A DNA stretch of 20,807 bases from an uncultured Eubacteriales bacterium (GTDB taxonomy: Bacteria > Bacillota > Clostridia > Peptostreptococcales > Anaerovoracaceae). Each line of letters starts with the position of its first letter. Position 1 is the stretch's first letter. Where the stretch lies: positions 1 through 20,807 of the forward strand of contig UQEW01000040.1 in NCBI GenBank assembly GCA_900540145.1. Direction: 5' to 3'. Below are positions 6,887 to 14,853 of the stretch, in pieces. The notes under the pieces were generated by a model. The model searched no databases and was not told the origin of the DNA. It saw only the letters and a list, made by a program, of their open reading frames with translations. A program made the translations under genes and the position numbers.

Positions 6887-7406
6887 GATAACTTACATAA
6901 GGTAAATTTCTGTATTTTTGATCGTAATCAAGCCCATATCCTATGACAAAAAGGTTGTCAATGGAAAAGCCTATGTAATCAGCCTCAATTTGAGCGCTGC
7001 GTCTTGAAGGCTTGTCCAAAAGAGTGCATATTTTAATGCTTTTAGGATTTTTGCCATACAGGTATTCTTTCAGATATTTCAAGGTATTGCCGGTATCTAC
7101 TATATCTTCGATTATAATAACATTTTTCCCTGCAATGTCGCCTTCCAAATCTTTTTTTATTATCACCTTTCCTGAGCTTTCGGTGCCGGAGCCATAGCTT
7201 GAAGCCATTATAAAATCTATTTCCGTATCGTTGGTGATGTTTTTCATTATATCGGCCATCCACATTACTGCGCCTCGCAGAGTGCCTATCAGATAAAGGG
7301 GTTCACCCTTAAAATCCTCGCAGATCTGAGCGCCCAGCTCTGCTGCTCTTTTTTCAATCTGCTCTCTGGTCAACAGAACTTTCCTTGTCTTAATATCAAC
7401 GTCCAT
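6879..7406 (-). CDS. hpt: Hypoxanthine phosphoribosyltransferase
   Basis: A 175-residue purine salvage enzyme that makes IMP (and usually GMP) from hypoxanthine or guanine and PRPP. The PRPP-binding signature VIIIEDIVDTGNTL is at about 96-109, the flexible-loop SSYGSGT at 69-75, and the PPi-binding loop at about 40-46 reads IGTLRGA. Start choice: ATG 7415 abuts AGGAGG with no spacing, whereas ATG 7406 has AGGAGG 9 nt upstream, so 7406 is used. It overlaps the 3' end of the DUF1232 gene by 11 nt, implying coupling. In Bacillus hpt sits by tilS and ftsH; here it is instead at the end of the tig-clp-lon-engB operon. Confidence 0.93.
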   Translation of the reverse strand: MDVDIKTRKVLLTREQIEKRAAELGAQICEDFKGEPLYLIGTLRGAVMWMADIMKNITNDTEIDFIMASSYGSGTESSGKVIIKKDLEGDIAGKNVIIIEDIVDTGNTLKYLKEYLYGKNPKSIKICTLLDKPSRRSAQIEADYIGFSIDNLFVIGYGLDYDQKYRNLPYVSYLE

Positions 7407-7734
7407 CCTTTTCATCCTCCTGGTCTACAGTAAATTCTACGCCCTCTACTATATCATCTTTATTAAAAGCATTGGAAAAATCCTGCACTTTTTCACCATC
7501 CCAGTACAAATCCAAAGTGTCTCTAAGCGTCCATATTATCCAGAGCCAAAGTACAATATCATCTAAAAATCCAATGGGAAATAGAACTGGAGGTATTAAA
7601 TCCACCGGCAAAAATAAATAAATTATCCCCAACACCACCAATGCCTTTTTTCTCTTAGGCACTGTCTTATCATGCATCATAGTCTTGATGGCCTTTATAC
7701 GGCTCATAAGAATTCTGAAACTGATAAACTGCAT
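7396..7734 (-). CDS. DUF1232 (YkvA-like) small membrane protein
   Basis: A 112-residue protein with the DUF1232 core: KRKKALVVLGIIYLFLPVDLIP followed by a PIGFLDD turn and a second hydrophobic stretch (IVLWLWIIWTL). This gives one re-entrant or two short membrane segments, with a basic N-terminus and an acidic C-terminal tail. Function is unknown; relatives are often found near housekeeping genes. ATG 7734 has GGAGG about 10 nt upstream, partly inside the engB stop region; the gap to engB is 5 nt, and its 3' end overlaps hpt by 11 nt. The tight packing shows it is a working member of the operon. Confidence 0.85.
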   Translation of the reverse strand: MQFISFRILMSRIKAIKTMMHDKTVPKRKKALVVLGIIYLFLPVDLIPPVLFPIGFLDDIVLWLWIIWTLRDTLDLYWDGEKVQDFSNAFNKDDIVEGVEFTVDQEDEKDGR

Positions 7735-7739
7735 ATTCC

Positions 7740-8333
7740 CTATTCCTCCACCATCAAGAGCCGTTCCATCTCATCAAGGAGCTTATCCTGTCCTGTCTTC
7801 TTCAGTGATGAAACAGGTATAACCTTATCGCTTTCGCTCAATTTGAGAGTCCGCCTTATAACGCTTATGCACTTCTGAGCTTCATTTCGTGAAACTTTGT
7901 CAGCTTTCGTTGCTACCACCAGCCCGTCGAGCCCATAATGCCTCAGATATTCATACATCTGTATGTCTTGAGCAGATGGAGCATGCCTTATATCCACCAG
8001 CTGAACCACCTTCTTTAAGCCTTTCCGGTTTTGAAAATATTCCTCCATCATCGGTCCCCAGTCCTTTGTAGTCTCTCTGGAAACCTTGGCATATCCGTAG
8101 CCAGGCAAATCCACAATTCTGAAAGAATCGTTAATCCTGTAAAAGTTAATGGTTCTGGTCTTGCCGGGGTTTTGAGACACCCTGGCAAGACTCTTTCTTC
8201 CTGTCAAAAGGTTCAGCAAAGAAGACTTACCCACGTTGGACCTGCCTGCAAAGGCAATCTCTGCCATGGAGTCCTCCGGATACTGTGCGGCTTTTACAGC
8301 TATAGCTTCAAGCTCTGCCTTTGTTATTATCAT
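7740..8333 (-). CDS. engB: Ribosome biogenesis GTP-binding protein EngB/YsxC
   Basis: A 197-residue GTPase of the TrmE-Era-EngA-YihA-Septin group, needed for late assembly of the 50S subunit. G1 is GRSNVGKS at 30-37, the G2 Thr lies in the NPGKTRTINFY segment, G3 is DLPGYGYA, G4 is TKADK, and the G5-like SSLKKTG is near the C-terminus. An in-frame ATG at 8363 would overlap lon by 29 nt and lacks a ribosome site; ATG 8333, one base after the lon stop (TAGTATG), gives the usual MIITKAE start and is preceded by AGGTG. This lon-engB junction is conserved in many Firmicutes. Confidence 0.93.
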   Translation of the reverse strand: MIITKAELEAIAVKAAQYPEDSMAEIAFAGRSNVGKSSLLNLLTGRKSLARVSQNPGKTRTINFYRINDSFRIVDLPGYGYAKVSRETTKDWGPMMEEYFQNRKGLKKVVQLVDIRHAPSAQDIQMYEYLRHYGLDGLVVATKADKVSRNEAQKCISVIRRTLKLSESDKVIPVSSLKKTGQDKLLDEMERLLMVEE

Positions 8334-8334
8334 A

Positions 8335-10695
8335 CTACACCTGCTTGCTTTCTTCCAGTGCATATTCCAAAGTATCCACAGCTTTTTCCAAAAGAACGAA
8401 CTTAAGCTGTCTTTTTACTGCTTGAGGGATATCGTCTATATCCGCTTTATTGTCTTTCGGCAGCAAAATAGTTCTTATGCCGGCTCTGTGAGCTGCCAGC
8501 ACTTTTTCCTTTATTCCTCCTACCGGCAATACTTTTCCCCTAAGAGTTATTTCTCCTGTCATTGCGATATCTTTTTTAACAGGTCTGCCTGTAAGTGCGG
8601 ACATTACGGATGTAAATATGGTTACACCTGCTGAAGGACCGTCCTTTGGCACTGCACCCTCAGGTACATGAACATGCAAATCATATTTTTTGTAAAAGTC
8701 TTCTTCTATTCCGTATTTGTCAGCAATGGAGCGAATATACGTGATGGCGGTTTTAGCCGATTCCTGCATTACATCTCCCAGCTGTCCAGTCAGCTGCACC
8801 GCACCTGTTCCCGGCACCAGTGCTGTTTCTATGAACAGCGTATCTCCTCCTACTTGAGTCCATGCCATTCCGGTGGTAACGCCGACTTCGCTTTCAGCAT
8901 TTACCACATCGTATCTGTACCTGTGTTTGCCCAAATACTTTTCCAGCGAAGCCGGCGTGATTCTGTACGAATCTCCTTTTTTGCTGACGATGTTTTTAGC
9001 TATCTTTCTGCACAAGCTGCCAATCTCACGTTCAAGGTTTCTGACACCTGATTCTCTCGTGTAGAAGTTAATCAAATCTCTGATGGCCTTTTCCCCTATT
9101 ACAAAGTTCTTTTTCTTAAGTCCGTGAGCTTTTAGCTGCTTAGGTATGAGATATCTCTGAGCTATTTTAACCTTCTCTTCCTCAGTATAGCCTGATACTT
9201 CTATTACTTCCATCCTGTCAAGGAGCGGCCTTGGGATGGTGTCGATTGTATTGGCTGTAGTTATGAACATCACTTTTGAGAGGTCAAAAGGTATCTCCAG
9301 GAAGTGATCTGTAAATTCCTTATTTTGTTCAGGGTCAAGAACCTCCAGCAACGCGGAAGCGGGGTCTCCTTTAAAATCGGCTCCTATCTTATCCACTTCG
9401 TCGAACAGGAAGACAGGGTTGTTGGTTCCCGCGTCTTTGATGGCGCTTATAACTCTGCCCGGTATGGCCCCTATATATGTCCTTCTGTGTCCTCTTATTT
9501 CAGCTTCATCTCTCACTCCGCCCAGGGACATTCTTACAAATTCTCTTCCCGTAGCCCTGGCTATAGACCTGGCTATGGAAGTCTTACCTACTCCCGGAGG
9601 TCCCACTAAGCATATTATAGGTCCTTTGATGGATTTGGACAGATGGATCACTGCCAGGTATTCCAAGATTCTTTCTTTAACTTTGCCTAAGCCGTAGTGG
9701 TCTTCATTAAGTATCTTTTCAGCTTTCTTCAGATCTGAATTGGTCTTGGAGCTGTTGTTCCACGGCAGATTGACTATGGTGTCCACATAGTTTCTGATGA
9801 CGCTGCTTTCAGCTGAATTGGGCATCATCTTGGTAAATTTGTTTATTTCTTTTTTTACTTTCTCAGCTATCTTATCGTCAAGCTTCAGCTCTGCCAGCTT
9901 ATCAAGCCATTTCTGAGCTTCATCGGCTGCGTCTTCGTCAGCTCCCAGTTCGGATTGAATAGCTTTCAACTGCTCTCTGAGATAGTATTCCTTTTGATTC
10001 TGCTTGACGTTTTCCTGCACCTTTTCGCTGAGTTCACGTTCCAGCCTTAATATTTGATTTTCCTTGAAAATCAGCGTATTTATCAATGTAAGACGCTGCT
10101 TTATATCGAAGGTCTCCAGGATTTCCTGTTTTTCTTCTATGTCCAGTTCCAGCTGAACAGCTACTGTGTCTGCGAAAATTTCTGCATCTTTAAATGCTAC
10201 AGCCATGTCATAAGTGTCGGTTCTGGCTCTTGGATTGAGATTCAGATACTCGTCAAAAGAATTGAGAACTACTCTTTTCATCGCCTCAATTTCATAATCA
10301 TCCTCAGATACGTGAGCTTTCGGCACCTCTTCTACAGCCACTTTTATGTATGGCTCATCCTGCACCGTTTCTTTTATTACAGCTCTGTAAAGACCTTCTA
10401 CCAGCACTCTCACAGAATCCCCCTGAATCTTGAGCATCTGCTTAATCTTTACTACTGTTCCGACTTTATAAAAATCTTCCTCCGTAGGAATTAGAATATT
10501 CTCATCTTTTTGGGAGGATACAAATAAAATTTTGTCTTTTCTCATGGCTGCCTCAAGAGCTTTTACAGATTTTTCTCTGCCCACATCGAAATGACTTACA
10601 GTCTGCGGGAACACAGAAATTCCTCTAAGCGGTATGCAAGGCATCACAAGCTTTTCTTCTTCTATAAGTAAAGTGTCTCTTTCTTCCGTATTCAT
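8335..10695 (-). CDS. lon: ATP-dependent protease Lon (LonA)
   Basis: A 786-residue AAA+ serine protease that degrades misfolded and regulatory proteins in the cytosol as a homohexamer. Order of domains: LAN substrate-recognition domain (about 15-210, starting at VMPCIPLRGISVFP), helical linker with coiled coil (about 210-310), AAA+ module with Walker A GPPGVGKT at 365-372 and the Walker B strand VFLFDEVD, and the C-terminal protease with catalytic S688 in KDGPSAG and K731 in GGIKEK. Length is typical (about 770-810). AAGGAGG lies 5 nt before ATG 10695. It follows clpX by 51 nt, and that gap contains a hairpin (10723-10748) but no clear promoter. Confidence 0.97.
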   Translation of the reverse strand: MNTEERDTLLIEEEKLVMPCIPLRGISVFPQTVSHFDVGREKSVKALEAAMRKDKILFVSSQKDENILIPTEEDFYKVGTVVKIKQMLKIQGDSVRVLVEGLYRAVIKETVQDEPYIKVAVEEVPKAHVSEDDYEIEAMKRVVLNSFDEYLNLNPRARTDTYDMAVAFKDAEIFADTVAVQLELDIEEKQEILETFDIKQRLTLINTLIFKENQILRLERELSEKVQENVKQNQKEYYLREQLKAIQSELGADEDAADEAQKWLDKLAELKLDDKIAEKVKKEINKFTKMMPNSAESSVIRNYVDTIVNLPWNNSSKTNSDLKKAEKILNEDHYGLGKVKERILEYLAVIHLSKSIKGPIICLVGPPGVGKTSIARSIARATGREFVRMSLGGVRDEAEIRGHRRTYIGAIPGRVISAIKDAGTNNPVFLFDEVDKIGADFKGDPASALLEVLDPEQNKEFTDHFLEIPFDLSKVMFITTANTIDTIPRPLLDRMEVIEVSGYTEEEKVKIAQRYLIPKQLKAHGLKKKNFVIGEKAIRDLINFYTRESGVRNLEREIGSLCRKIAKNIVSKKGDSYRITPASLEKYLGKHRYRYDVVNAESEVGVTTGMAWTQVGGDTLFIETALVPGTGAVQLTGQLGDVMQESAKTAITYIRSIADKYGIEEDFYKKYDLHVHVPEGAVPKDGPSAGVTIFTSVMSALTGRPVKKDIAMTGEITLRGKVLPVGGIKEKVLAAHRAGIRTILLPKDNKADIDDIPQAVKRQLKFVLLEKAVDTLEYALEESKQV

Positions 10696-10722
10696 AGTTT
10701 CCTCCTTTCCATGTTCTTAGAA

Positions 10723-10748
10723 AACAAGGCGACCAAAGCCGCCTTGTT
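10723..10748 (-). terminator. Hairpin with short T-run between clpX and lon
   Basis: On the minus strand AACAAGGCG, an 8-nt loop, then CGCCTTGTT (a perfect 9-bp stem that begins within the clpX stop codon) is followed by TTC. Only two T residues follow the stem, so it is a weak terminator at best; it may instead stabilise the clpX mRNA end or attenuate lon. Confidence 0.5.
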
Positions 10749-12024
10749 ATGAAGCATTTGCCTCATGTTCTTCAAGAAGTCTACCGTCTGCCAGTATCAA
10801 ATCCGGCTTTATTTTTTTCTCGACAGTTTCTTTTGAGATTATACATTTTTTCACGTCTTGTCTTGAAGGTATCTCATACATTATGTCTGTCATAATACCT
10901 TCCATTATGCTGCGCAAACCTCTTGCTCCCGTTTTCCTTTCTATGGCCTGTTTTGCTATGGCTCTGACAGCATCATCGTCCATCGAAAGTTCCACTCCGT
11001 CCATTTCCAGGAGCTTCTTGTATTGCTTCAGAAGCGCATTCTTAGGTTCTTTGATTATTCTTATCAGCGCCTCTTCCGACAGTTCTTCCAAAGTAACCAT
11101 TACCGGCAACCTTCCTATAAATTCAGGTATAAGACCGAATTTAAGCAGGTCCTCCGGCTGTACTTTAGCCAGCAGATTATCATCTTCAGCCTTTTCCGTA
11201 TTTATTTGAGCGTTAAAACCTATAACCTTGTCTCCCATCCTGCGTTTGATTATTTTATCCAATCCGTCAAAGGCGCCTCCGCATATGAACAGCACGTTGG
11301 TCGTGTCAAATTGGATGAATTCCTGATGAGGATGCTTCCTTCCTCCTTGAGGAGGAACGTTGGCAACAGTGCCTTCCAATATCTTCAAAAGCGCCTGCTG
11401 AACTCCTTCTCCGCTGACATCTCTTGTGATCGACGGGTTTTCGGATTTTCTCGAAATCTTGTCTATTTCGTCTACATATATGATGCCTTTTTGAGCTTTT
11501 TCCACATCGTAGTCTGCCGCCTGAAGCAATTTTAGGAGAATGTTCTCCACGTCTTCTCCTACATATCCGGCTTCCGTCAGCGCCGTAGCGTCTGCTATGG
11601 CAAAAGGTACATCTAATATTTTAGCTAGAGTCTGCGCCAAAAGAGTCTTTCCGGAACCGGTAGGTCCTATCATAACTATGTTGCTTTTTTGAAGCTCGAC
11701 ATCGTCATTATCTTGCCTTTTCTTGTTGTTTATCCTCTTATAATGATTGTACACAGCTACCGCCAATGTTTTTTTAGCGCGGTCCTGTTCTATTACGTAT
11801 TCTGAAAGGGTATCGACGATTTCCTTAGGCTTAGGCAGCTTGTATTCTGCTTCCTGACCTTTTGCCTTTTCTTCTTCCAGGCCATCGTCCAAGATATCCA
11901 TGCAAATGTGTATGCATTCATCGCAAATATATACTCCGGGACCTGCCACCAGGCGGGATACCTGGCTTTGCGGTTTTCCGCAAAAAGAACACTTTAGTTG
12001 TTTATTTTCGTCATATTTGCTCAT
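10747..12024 (-). CDS. clpX: ATP-dependent Clp protease ATP-binding subunit ClpX
   Basis: A 425-residue AAA+ unfoldase that feeds substrates to ClpP. The N-terminal zinc-binding domain has C12, C15, C34 and C37. Walker A GPTGSGKT is at 120-127, pore loop 1 GYVGED is near 153, Walker B IIYVDEID near 180, the RKH pore-2 loop lies in GGRKHPHQEF, and the ClpP-docking loop is IGF in KVIGFNA. Sensor-2 GARGLR lies near the C-terminus. All are intact and the length is typical. A purine-rich AGGGGGA is 11-13 nt before ATG 12024, somewhat distant. It follows clpP by 22 nt and shares its transcript. Confidence 0.97.
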   Translation of the reverse strand: MSKYDENKQLKCSFCGKPQSQVSRLVAGPGVYICDECIHICMDILDDGLEEEKAKGQEAEYKLPKPKEIVDTLSEYVIEQDRAKKTLAVAVYNHYKRINNKKRQDNDDVELQKSNIVMIGPTGSGKTLLAQTLAKILDVPFAIADATALTEAGYVGEDVENILLKLLQAADYDVEKAQKGIIYVDEIDKISRKSENPSITRDVSGEGVQQALLKILEGTVANVPPQGGRKHPHQEFIQFDTTNVLFICGGAFDGLDKIIKRRMGDKVIGFNAQINTEKAEDDNLLAKVQPEDLLKFGLIPEFIGRLPVMVTLEELSEEALIRIIKEPKNALLKQYKKLLEMDGVELSMDDDAVRAIAKQAIERKTGARGLRSIMEGIMTDIMYEIPSRQDVKKCIISKETVEKKIKPDLILADGRLLEEHEANAS

Positions 12025-12046
12025 ATTTTTATCATTCCCCCTATAA

Positions 12047-12628
12047 TTATCTGGACGTGATAACCTTATCTATCAGCCCGTAAGCGGCTGCCTCTTCTGC
12101 GCTCATAAAGTTATCTCTGTCCGTATCTCTTTCAACACGTTCCATATCCTGCCCTGTATTGGCAGCCAGAATCCTGTTGAGTTTTTCTCTGGTCTTTAAA
12201 ATCCAATCCGCGTGAATCTTTATGTCTTCTGCCTGTCCTTTTACCCCTCCGAGAGGCTGATGAATCATGATTTCGGCATTAGGCAACGCCATTCTCTTTC
12301 CCTTTGCGCCTGAAGATAACAAGAAAGCCCCCATGCTGGCCGCAAGACCCACACATATGGTGGATACGTCAGGCTTGATATACTGCATTGTATCGTAAAT
12401 AGCCATGCCGGCAGTTACCGACCCTCCCGGACTGTTGATATATATACAGATGTCTTTTTCCGGGTCTTCCGCTTCAAGGAAAAGAAGCTGCGCTACTACC
12501 AAACTGGCCACATGATCATCGATTTCCTCTCCGAGAAAAATTATTCTGTCCTTCAGCAGCCTTGAATAAATATCGTACGATCTTTCTCCTCTGCTGGTCT
12601 GTTCAATCACATATGGTACCAAAGCCAT
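12047..12628 (-). CDS. clpP: ATP-dependent Clp protease proteolytic subunit ClpP
   Basis: A 193-residue serine peptidase that forms the tetradecameric barrel working with ClpX. The catalytic triad is S98 (GLAASMGAF), H123 (EIMIHQP) and the Asp in TDRDNF at about 171; the oxyanion loop NSPGGSV is at 65-71. An ATG at 12649 would add 7 residues, but AGGGG lies 7 nt before the ATG at 12628, and the resulting MALVPYVIEQ start is the family's usual one. It follows tig by 36 nt. The order tig-clpP-clpX-lon differs from Bacillus, where clpP is separate, and is common in Clostridia and Proteobacteria. Confidence 0.97.
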   Translation of the reverse strand: MALVPYVIEQTSRGERSYDIYSRLLKDRIIFLGEEIDDHVASLVVAQLLFLEAEDPEKDICIYINSPGGSVTAGMAIYDTMQYIKPDVSTICVGLAASMGAFLLSSGAKGKRMALPNAEIMIHQPLGGVKGQAEDIKIHADWILKTREKLNRILAANTGQDMERVERDTDRDNFMSAEEAAAYGLIDKVITSR

Positions 12629-12664
12629 TTTCATACCCCTTTCTGTCATAAATTTTTATCAAGA

Positions 12665-13945
12665 TTATTTAATCACTGCGTTATCATAAATAAACTTGAT
12701 TGCTTTTCTTATTCTGAGGTCTTTCTTCAGATATGGAATGCTGTCTCCCAACATTTCTTTTATCTTATCGGATGTGGTCTGATAAGATTCAGCCATTGAT
12801 TTAAGCTCTTCTTCCAATTCATCTTCTGAAATTTCCAGTTTTTCCGCTTCGGCTATGCCGTTAAGAAGCATTCTGGTCTTGACCTGTCTCTCAGCATCAG
12901 GTTTGAGTTCTTCTCTGAATTCTGCCATGTCTTTGCCTGTGAATTCCATGTACTGATTTAAGTTCAATCCCTGATAGCGAAGCTGCTGGTCCAATTCCTG
13001 AGCCATTCTGTCGATTTCATCTTCTACCATTACTGCAGGAACTTCCACGTCATTAGCTTCCACAACTTTTATCAGAGCAGCATCCTGCATCTGGTTTTCA
13101 GCGCTGGCCTTTGCGTACTTTTCTAGTCTTTCCCTGGTTGCGTTTTTTAATTCCTCAAGAGTATCATATTCGCTTACATCTTTTACGAATTCATCGTCAA
13201 TCTCAGGCAGCTGCTCTTCCTTTACTTCGTGTACTGTGCAGTGGAAGACAGCGTCTTTGCCTGCCAAGTCTTCAGCATGATATTCTTCAGGGAAAGTAAC
13301 TTTTACATCTACCTTGTCGTTAGCTTTTGCTCCTACCAGCTGTTCTTCAAATCCCGGTATGAACATTCCTGATCCCAGCTTAAGTTCCTGGTGTTCAGCA
13401 GTACCGCCTTCGAACTGTTCATCTCCCACAAAGCCTGCATAATCCAATACTACTGTATCTCCGTCTTTAGCTTCTCTTTCAACACTTACGATTCTGGCGT
13501 TTCTCTTCTGGAGAGCTTCGATATCTTTATCTACATCTTCGTCTTTTACTTCCTGCTCTACCTTGTCGATTTCAACACCTTTATAGTTATTTACTTCTAC
13601 TATAGGATAGCAAGCCACTGTTATGGTTGCTGTAAATCCTTCTCCTTTGGCAATCTTGCTGAATTCTGCCGCCGGGCTGTCGATTACTTCCAGTTCCAGT
13701 TCAGCCAGAGCCTTGCTGTAATTGTCTCTAAACAGTTCATCTATGGCATCTTCAAAAAAGATTCCTTCTCCGTAGCGCTTTTCTATGATGCTTCTCGGAG
13801 CCTTGCCTTTTCTGAAACCGTCTATTTGAAATTTATCTTTGTTCTGCTGATAAGCTTTTATCTGTGCATTTTCAAATTCTTCTGCAGTAAATTCGATTGT
13901 AAACTTAACATCGTTCTTTTCTCTTGAAATAAATGTTGCTTTCAT
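12665..13945 (-). CDS. tig: Trigger factor (ribosome-associated chaperone)
   Basis: A 426-residue chaperone and peptidyl-prolyl isomerase that binds ribosomal protein uL23 at the exit tunnel. The ribosome-binding signature GFRKGKAP is at 43-50. The FKBP-type isomerase domain lies at about 150-245 (GDTVVLDYAGFVG through MFIPGFEEQLVGA). The C-terminal helical cradle runs to the end. The open frame continues upstream to 14119, but ATG 13945 has AGGAGG 10 nt upstream and gives the standard start. Two promoter candidates lie upstream. It is the first gene of the operon tig-clpP-clpX-lon-engB-DUF1232-hpt. Confidence 0.96.
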   Translation of the reverse strand: MKATFISREKNDVKFTIEFTAEEFENAQIKAYQQNKDKFQIDGFRKGKAPRSIIEKRYGEGIFFEDAIDELFRDNYSKALAELELEVIDSPAAEFSKIAKGEGFTATITVACYPIVEVNNYKGVEIDKVEQEVKDEDVDKDIEALQKRNARIVSVEREAKDGDTVVLDYAGFVGDEQFEGGTAEHQELKLGSGMFIPGFEEQLVGAKANDKVDVKVTFPEEYHAEDLAGKDAVFHCTVHEVKEEQLPEIDDEFVKDVSEYDTLEELKNATRERLEKYAKASAENQMQDAALIKVVEANDVEVPAVMVEDEIDRMAQELDQQLRYQGLNLNQYMEFTGKDMAEFREELKPDAERQVKTRMLLNGIAEAEKLEISEDELEEELKSMAESYQTTSDKIKEMLGDSIPYLKKDLRIRKAIKFIYDNAVIK

Positions 13946-13993
13946 TAAAATCCATCCTCCTAAATCCCGTAAAACAACGGACAATTGCATTAT

Positions 13994-14022
13994 ATTATAA
14001 CTCAAGGCAGGGATAAAGTAAA
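13994..14022 (-). promoter_or_regulatory. Promoter P2 of the tig operon (proximal)
   Basis: On the minus strand TTTACT (14022-14017), 17 nt, then a perfect TATAAT (13999-13994). The predicted leader before the tig start is about 40 nt. The -35 box lies just past the T-run of the hairpin at 14027-14056, so this promoter is not affected by it. Confidence 0.78.
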
Positions 14023-14026
14023 TAGA

Positions 14027-14056
14027 AAAGGCTGAAAAACTCCTTTTACAGCCTTT
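14027..14056 (-). terminator. Hairpin with T-run between the two tig promoters
   Basis: On the minus strand AAAGGCTG pairs perfectly with CAGCCTTT, and TAAAA inside can pair further with TTTTT. The T-rich TTTTCTATTT follows. It could end transcripts coming from the CYTH gene or from promoter P1, or act as an attenuator. Confidence 0.55.
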
Positions 14057-14063
14057 AATATGT

Positions 14064-14091
14064 ATTATATACACCAAAATTACACTTTTAA
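14064..14091 (-). promoter_or_regulatory. Promoter P1 upstream of tig (distal)
   Basis: On the minus strand TTAAAA (14091-14086), 16 nt, then a perfect TATAAT (14069-14064). Transcripts would start near 14057 and run at once into the hairpin at 14056-14027. Confidence 0.55.
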
Positions 14092-14105
14092 CGCATAAAA
14101 ATATC

Positions 14106-14138
14106 AAAAAAAACAGCAATGGCGCCTAAAAAGACGCC
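14106..14138 (-). terminator. Probable terminator downstream of the CYTH gene
   Basis: On the minus strand GGCGTC, a 6-nt loop, then GGCGCC (six pairs with one G-U) is followed after 7 nt by eight T residues (14113-14106). The gap between stem and T-run makes it weaker than a textbook terminator. It lies about 43 nt beyond the CYTH stop. Confidence 0.5.
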
Positions 14139-14180
14139 TTTTCTCCTGATTATGCGTGAAATCAATGCCGGTACTTATGT

Positions 14181-14807
14181 TTACACATGCAATTCCATCA
14201 GCTCAAGGCCTCTTTGAAATTTGCTGACATTGCTTTCCTTAAGATTGTATTTGGTCGCCAGCCTTTTTCCGAGCTCTATCATATCGCTTTGATCTCCTGA
14301 ATAGAGTTCAATCTCCAGCTCGGAAATATCGGAGTCGCCTTTAGGTGTGATAACTTTGCCTACGTCCAGAGAAACGACACTGATGGACTTGCCTGTATCT
14401 ACCATCATTTGCTTGCGGAGGCACTCTACTTGCATAAGCGGCATGAGTTTTTTACCGCAAGACGCATTTTTTATTTCTTCATAGATTTCGCTTCCCTTAA
14501 ACACGTCTATATCCGGTGATTCTATAAAAGTTTCACTTACGTGAACGTTTAGCTCTCCCCTAACGTGAAGACCGTTTTGACTGCTGCCTCCCCATTTAAG
14601 AGTTACTACAGGCTTCCCGTTTTCAAACCTTACTCTAAGCGCCATTTTATTTTTGCAAAGGTCCAAGTCTTCAGTATCAAAATACGTGGCATTCATGCGG
14701 ATTTCTTCTTTTGAGTCCTTCTGCGCCATCTCCTCTAAATATTTATCCTGCAGTATTCTGTCTCTTGCCAACTGGTCCTCTACCAAAAACTTCAATTCTA
14801 TTTCCAT
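14181..14807 (-). CDS. CYTH-domain protein (triphosphate tunnel metalloenzyme family)
   Basis: A 208-residue CYTH protein. This family folds into a beta tunnel that binds triphosphates and divalent metal; known members include thiamine triphosphatase, inorganic triphosphatase and class IV adenylate cyclase. Visible motifs: the N-terminal EIELKF (2-7), the YFDTEDLDL strand (about 42-50), MALRVRFENGK and VVTLKW, a SELEIEL strand with paired acids late in the domain, and a C-terminal KYNLKESNVSKFQRG. The substrate cannot be assigned; inorganic or nucleoside triphosphatase is the likely class. GGAG lies 7 nt before ATG 14807. It follows dapB by 46 nt without a terminator and probably shares its transcript. 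Confidence 0.85.
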   Translation of the reverse strand: MEIELKFLVEDQLARDRILQDKYLEEMAQKDSKEEIRMNATYFDTEDLDLCKNKMALRVRFENGKPVVTLKWGGSSQNGLHVRGELNVHVSETFIESPDIDVFKGSEIYEEIKNASCGKKLMPLMQVECLRKQMMVDTGKSISVVSLDVGKVITPKGDSDISELEIELYSGDQSDMIELGKRLATKYNLKESNVSKFQRGLELMELHV

Positions 14808-14853
14808 CTTTATCTCCAGTATTTTTCTATTTATCCATATATTACAGGTTTTA

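Noticed and set aside
8334..8363. Longer EngB start inside lon
   Set aside because: No ribosome site there, and the shorter start matches the family and follows the lon stop.
13946..14119. N-terminal extension of trigger factor by 58 residues
   Set aside because: It would read through both the hairpin and promoter P2; ATG 13945 has AGGAGG 10 nt upstream and gives the family start.
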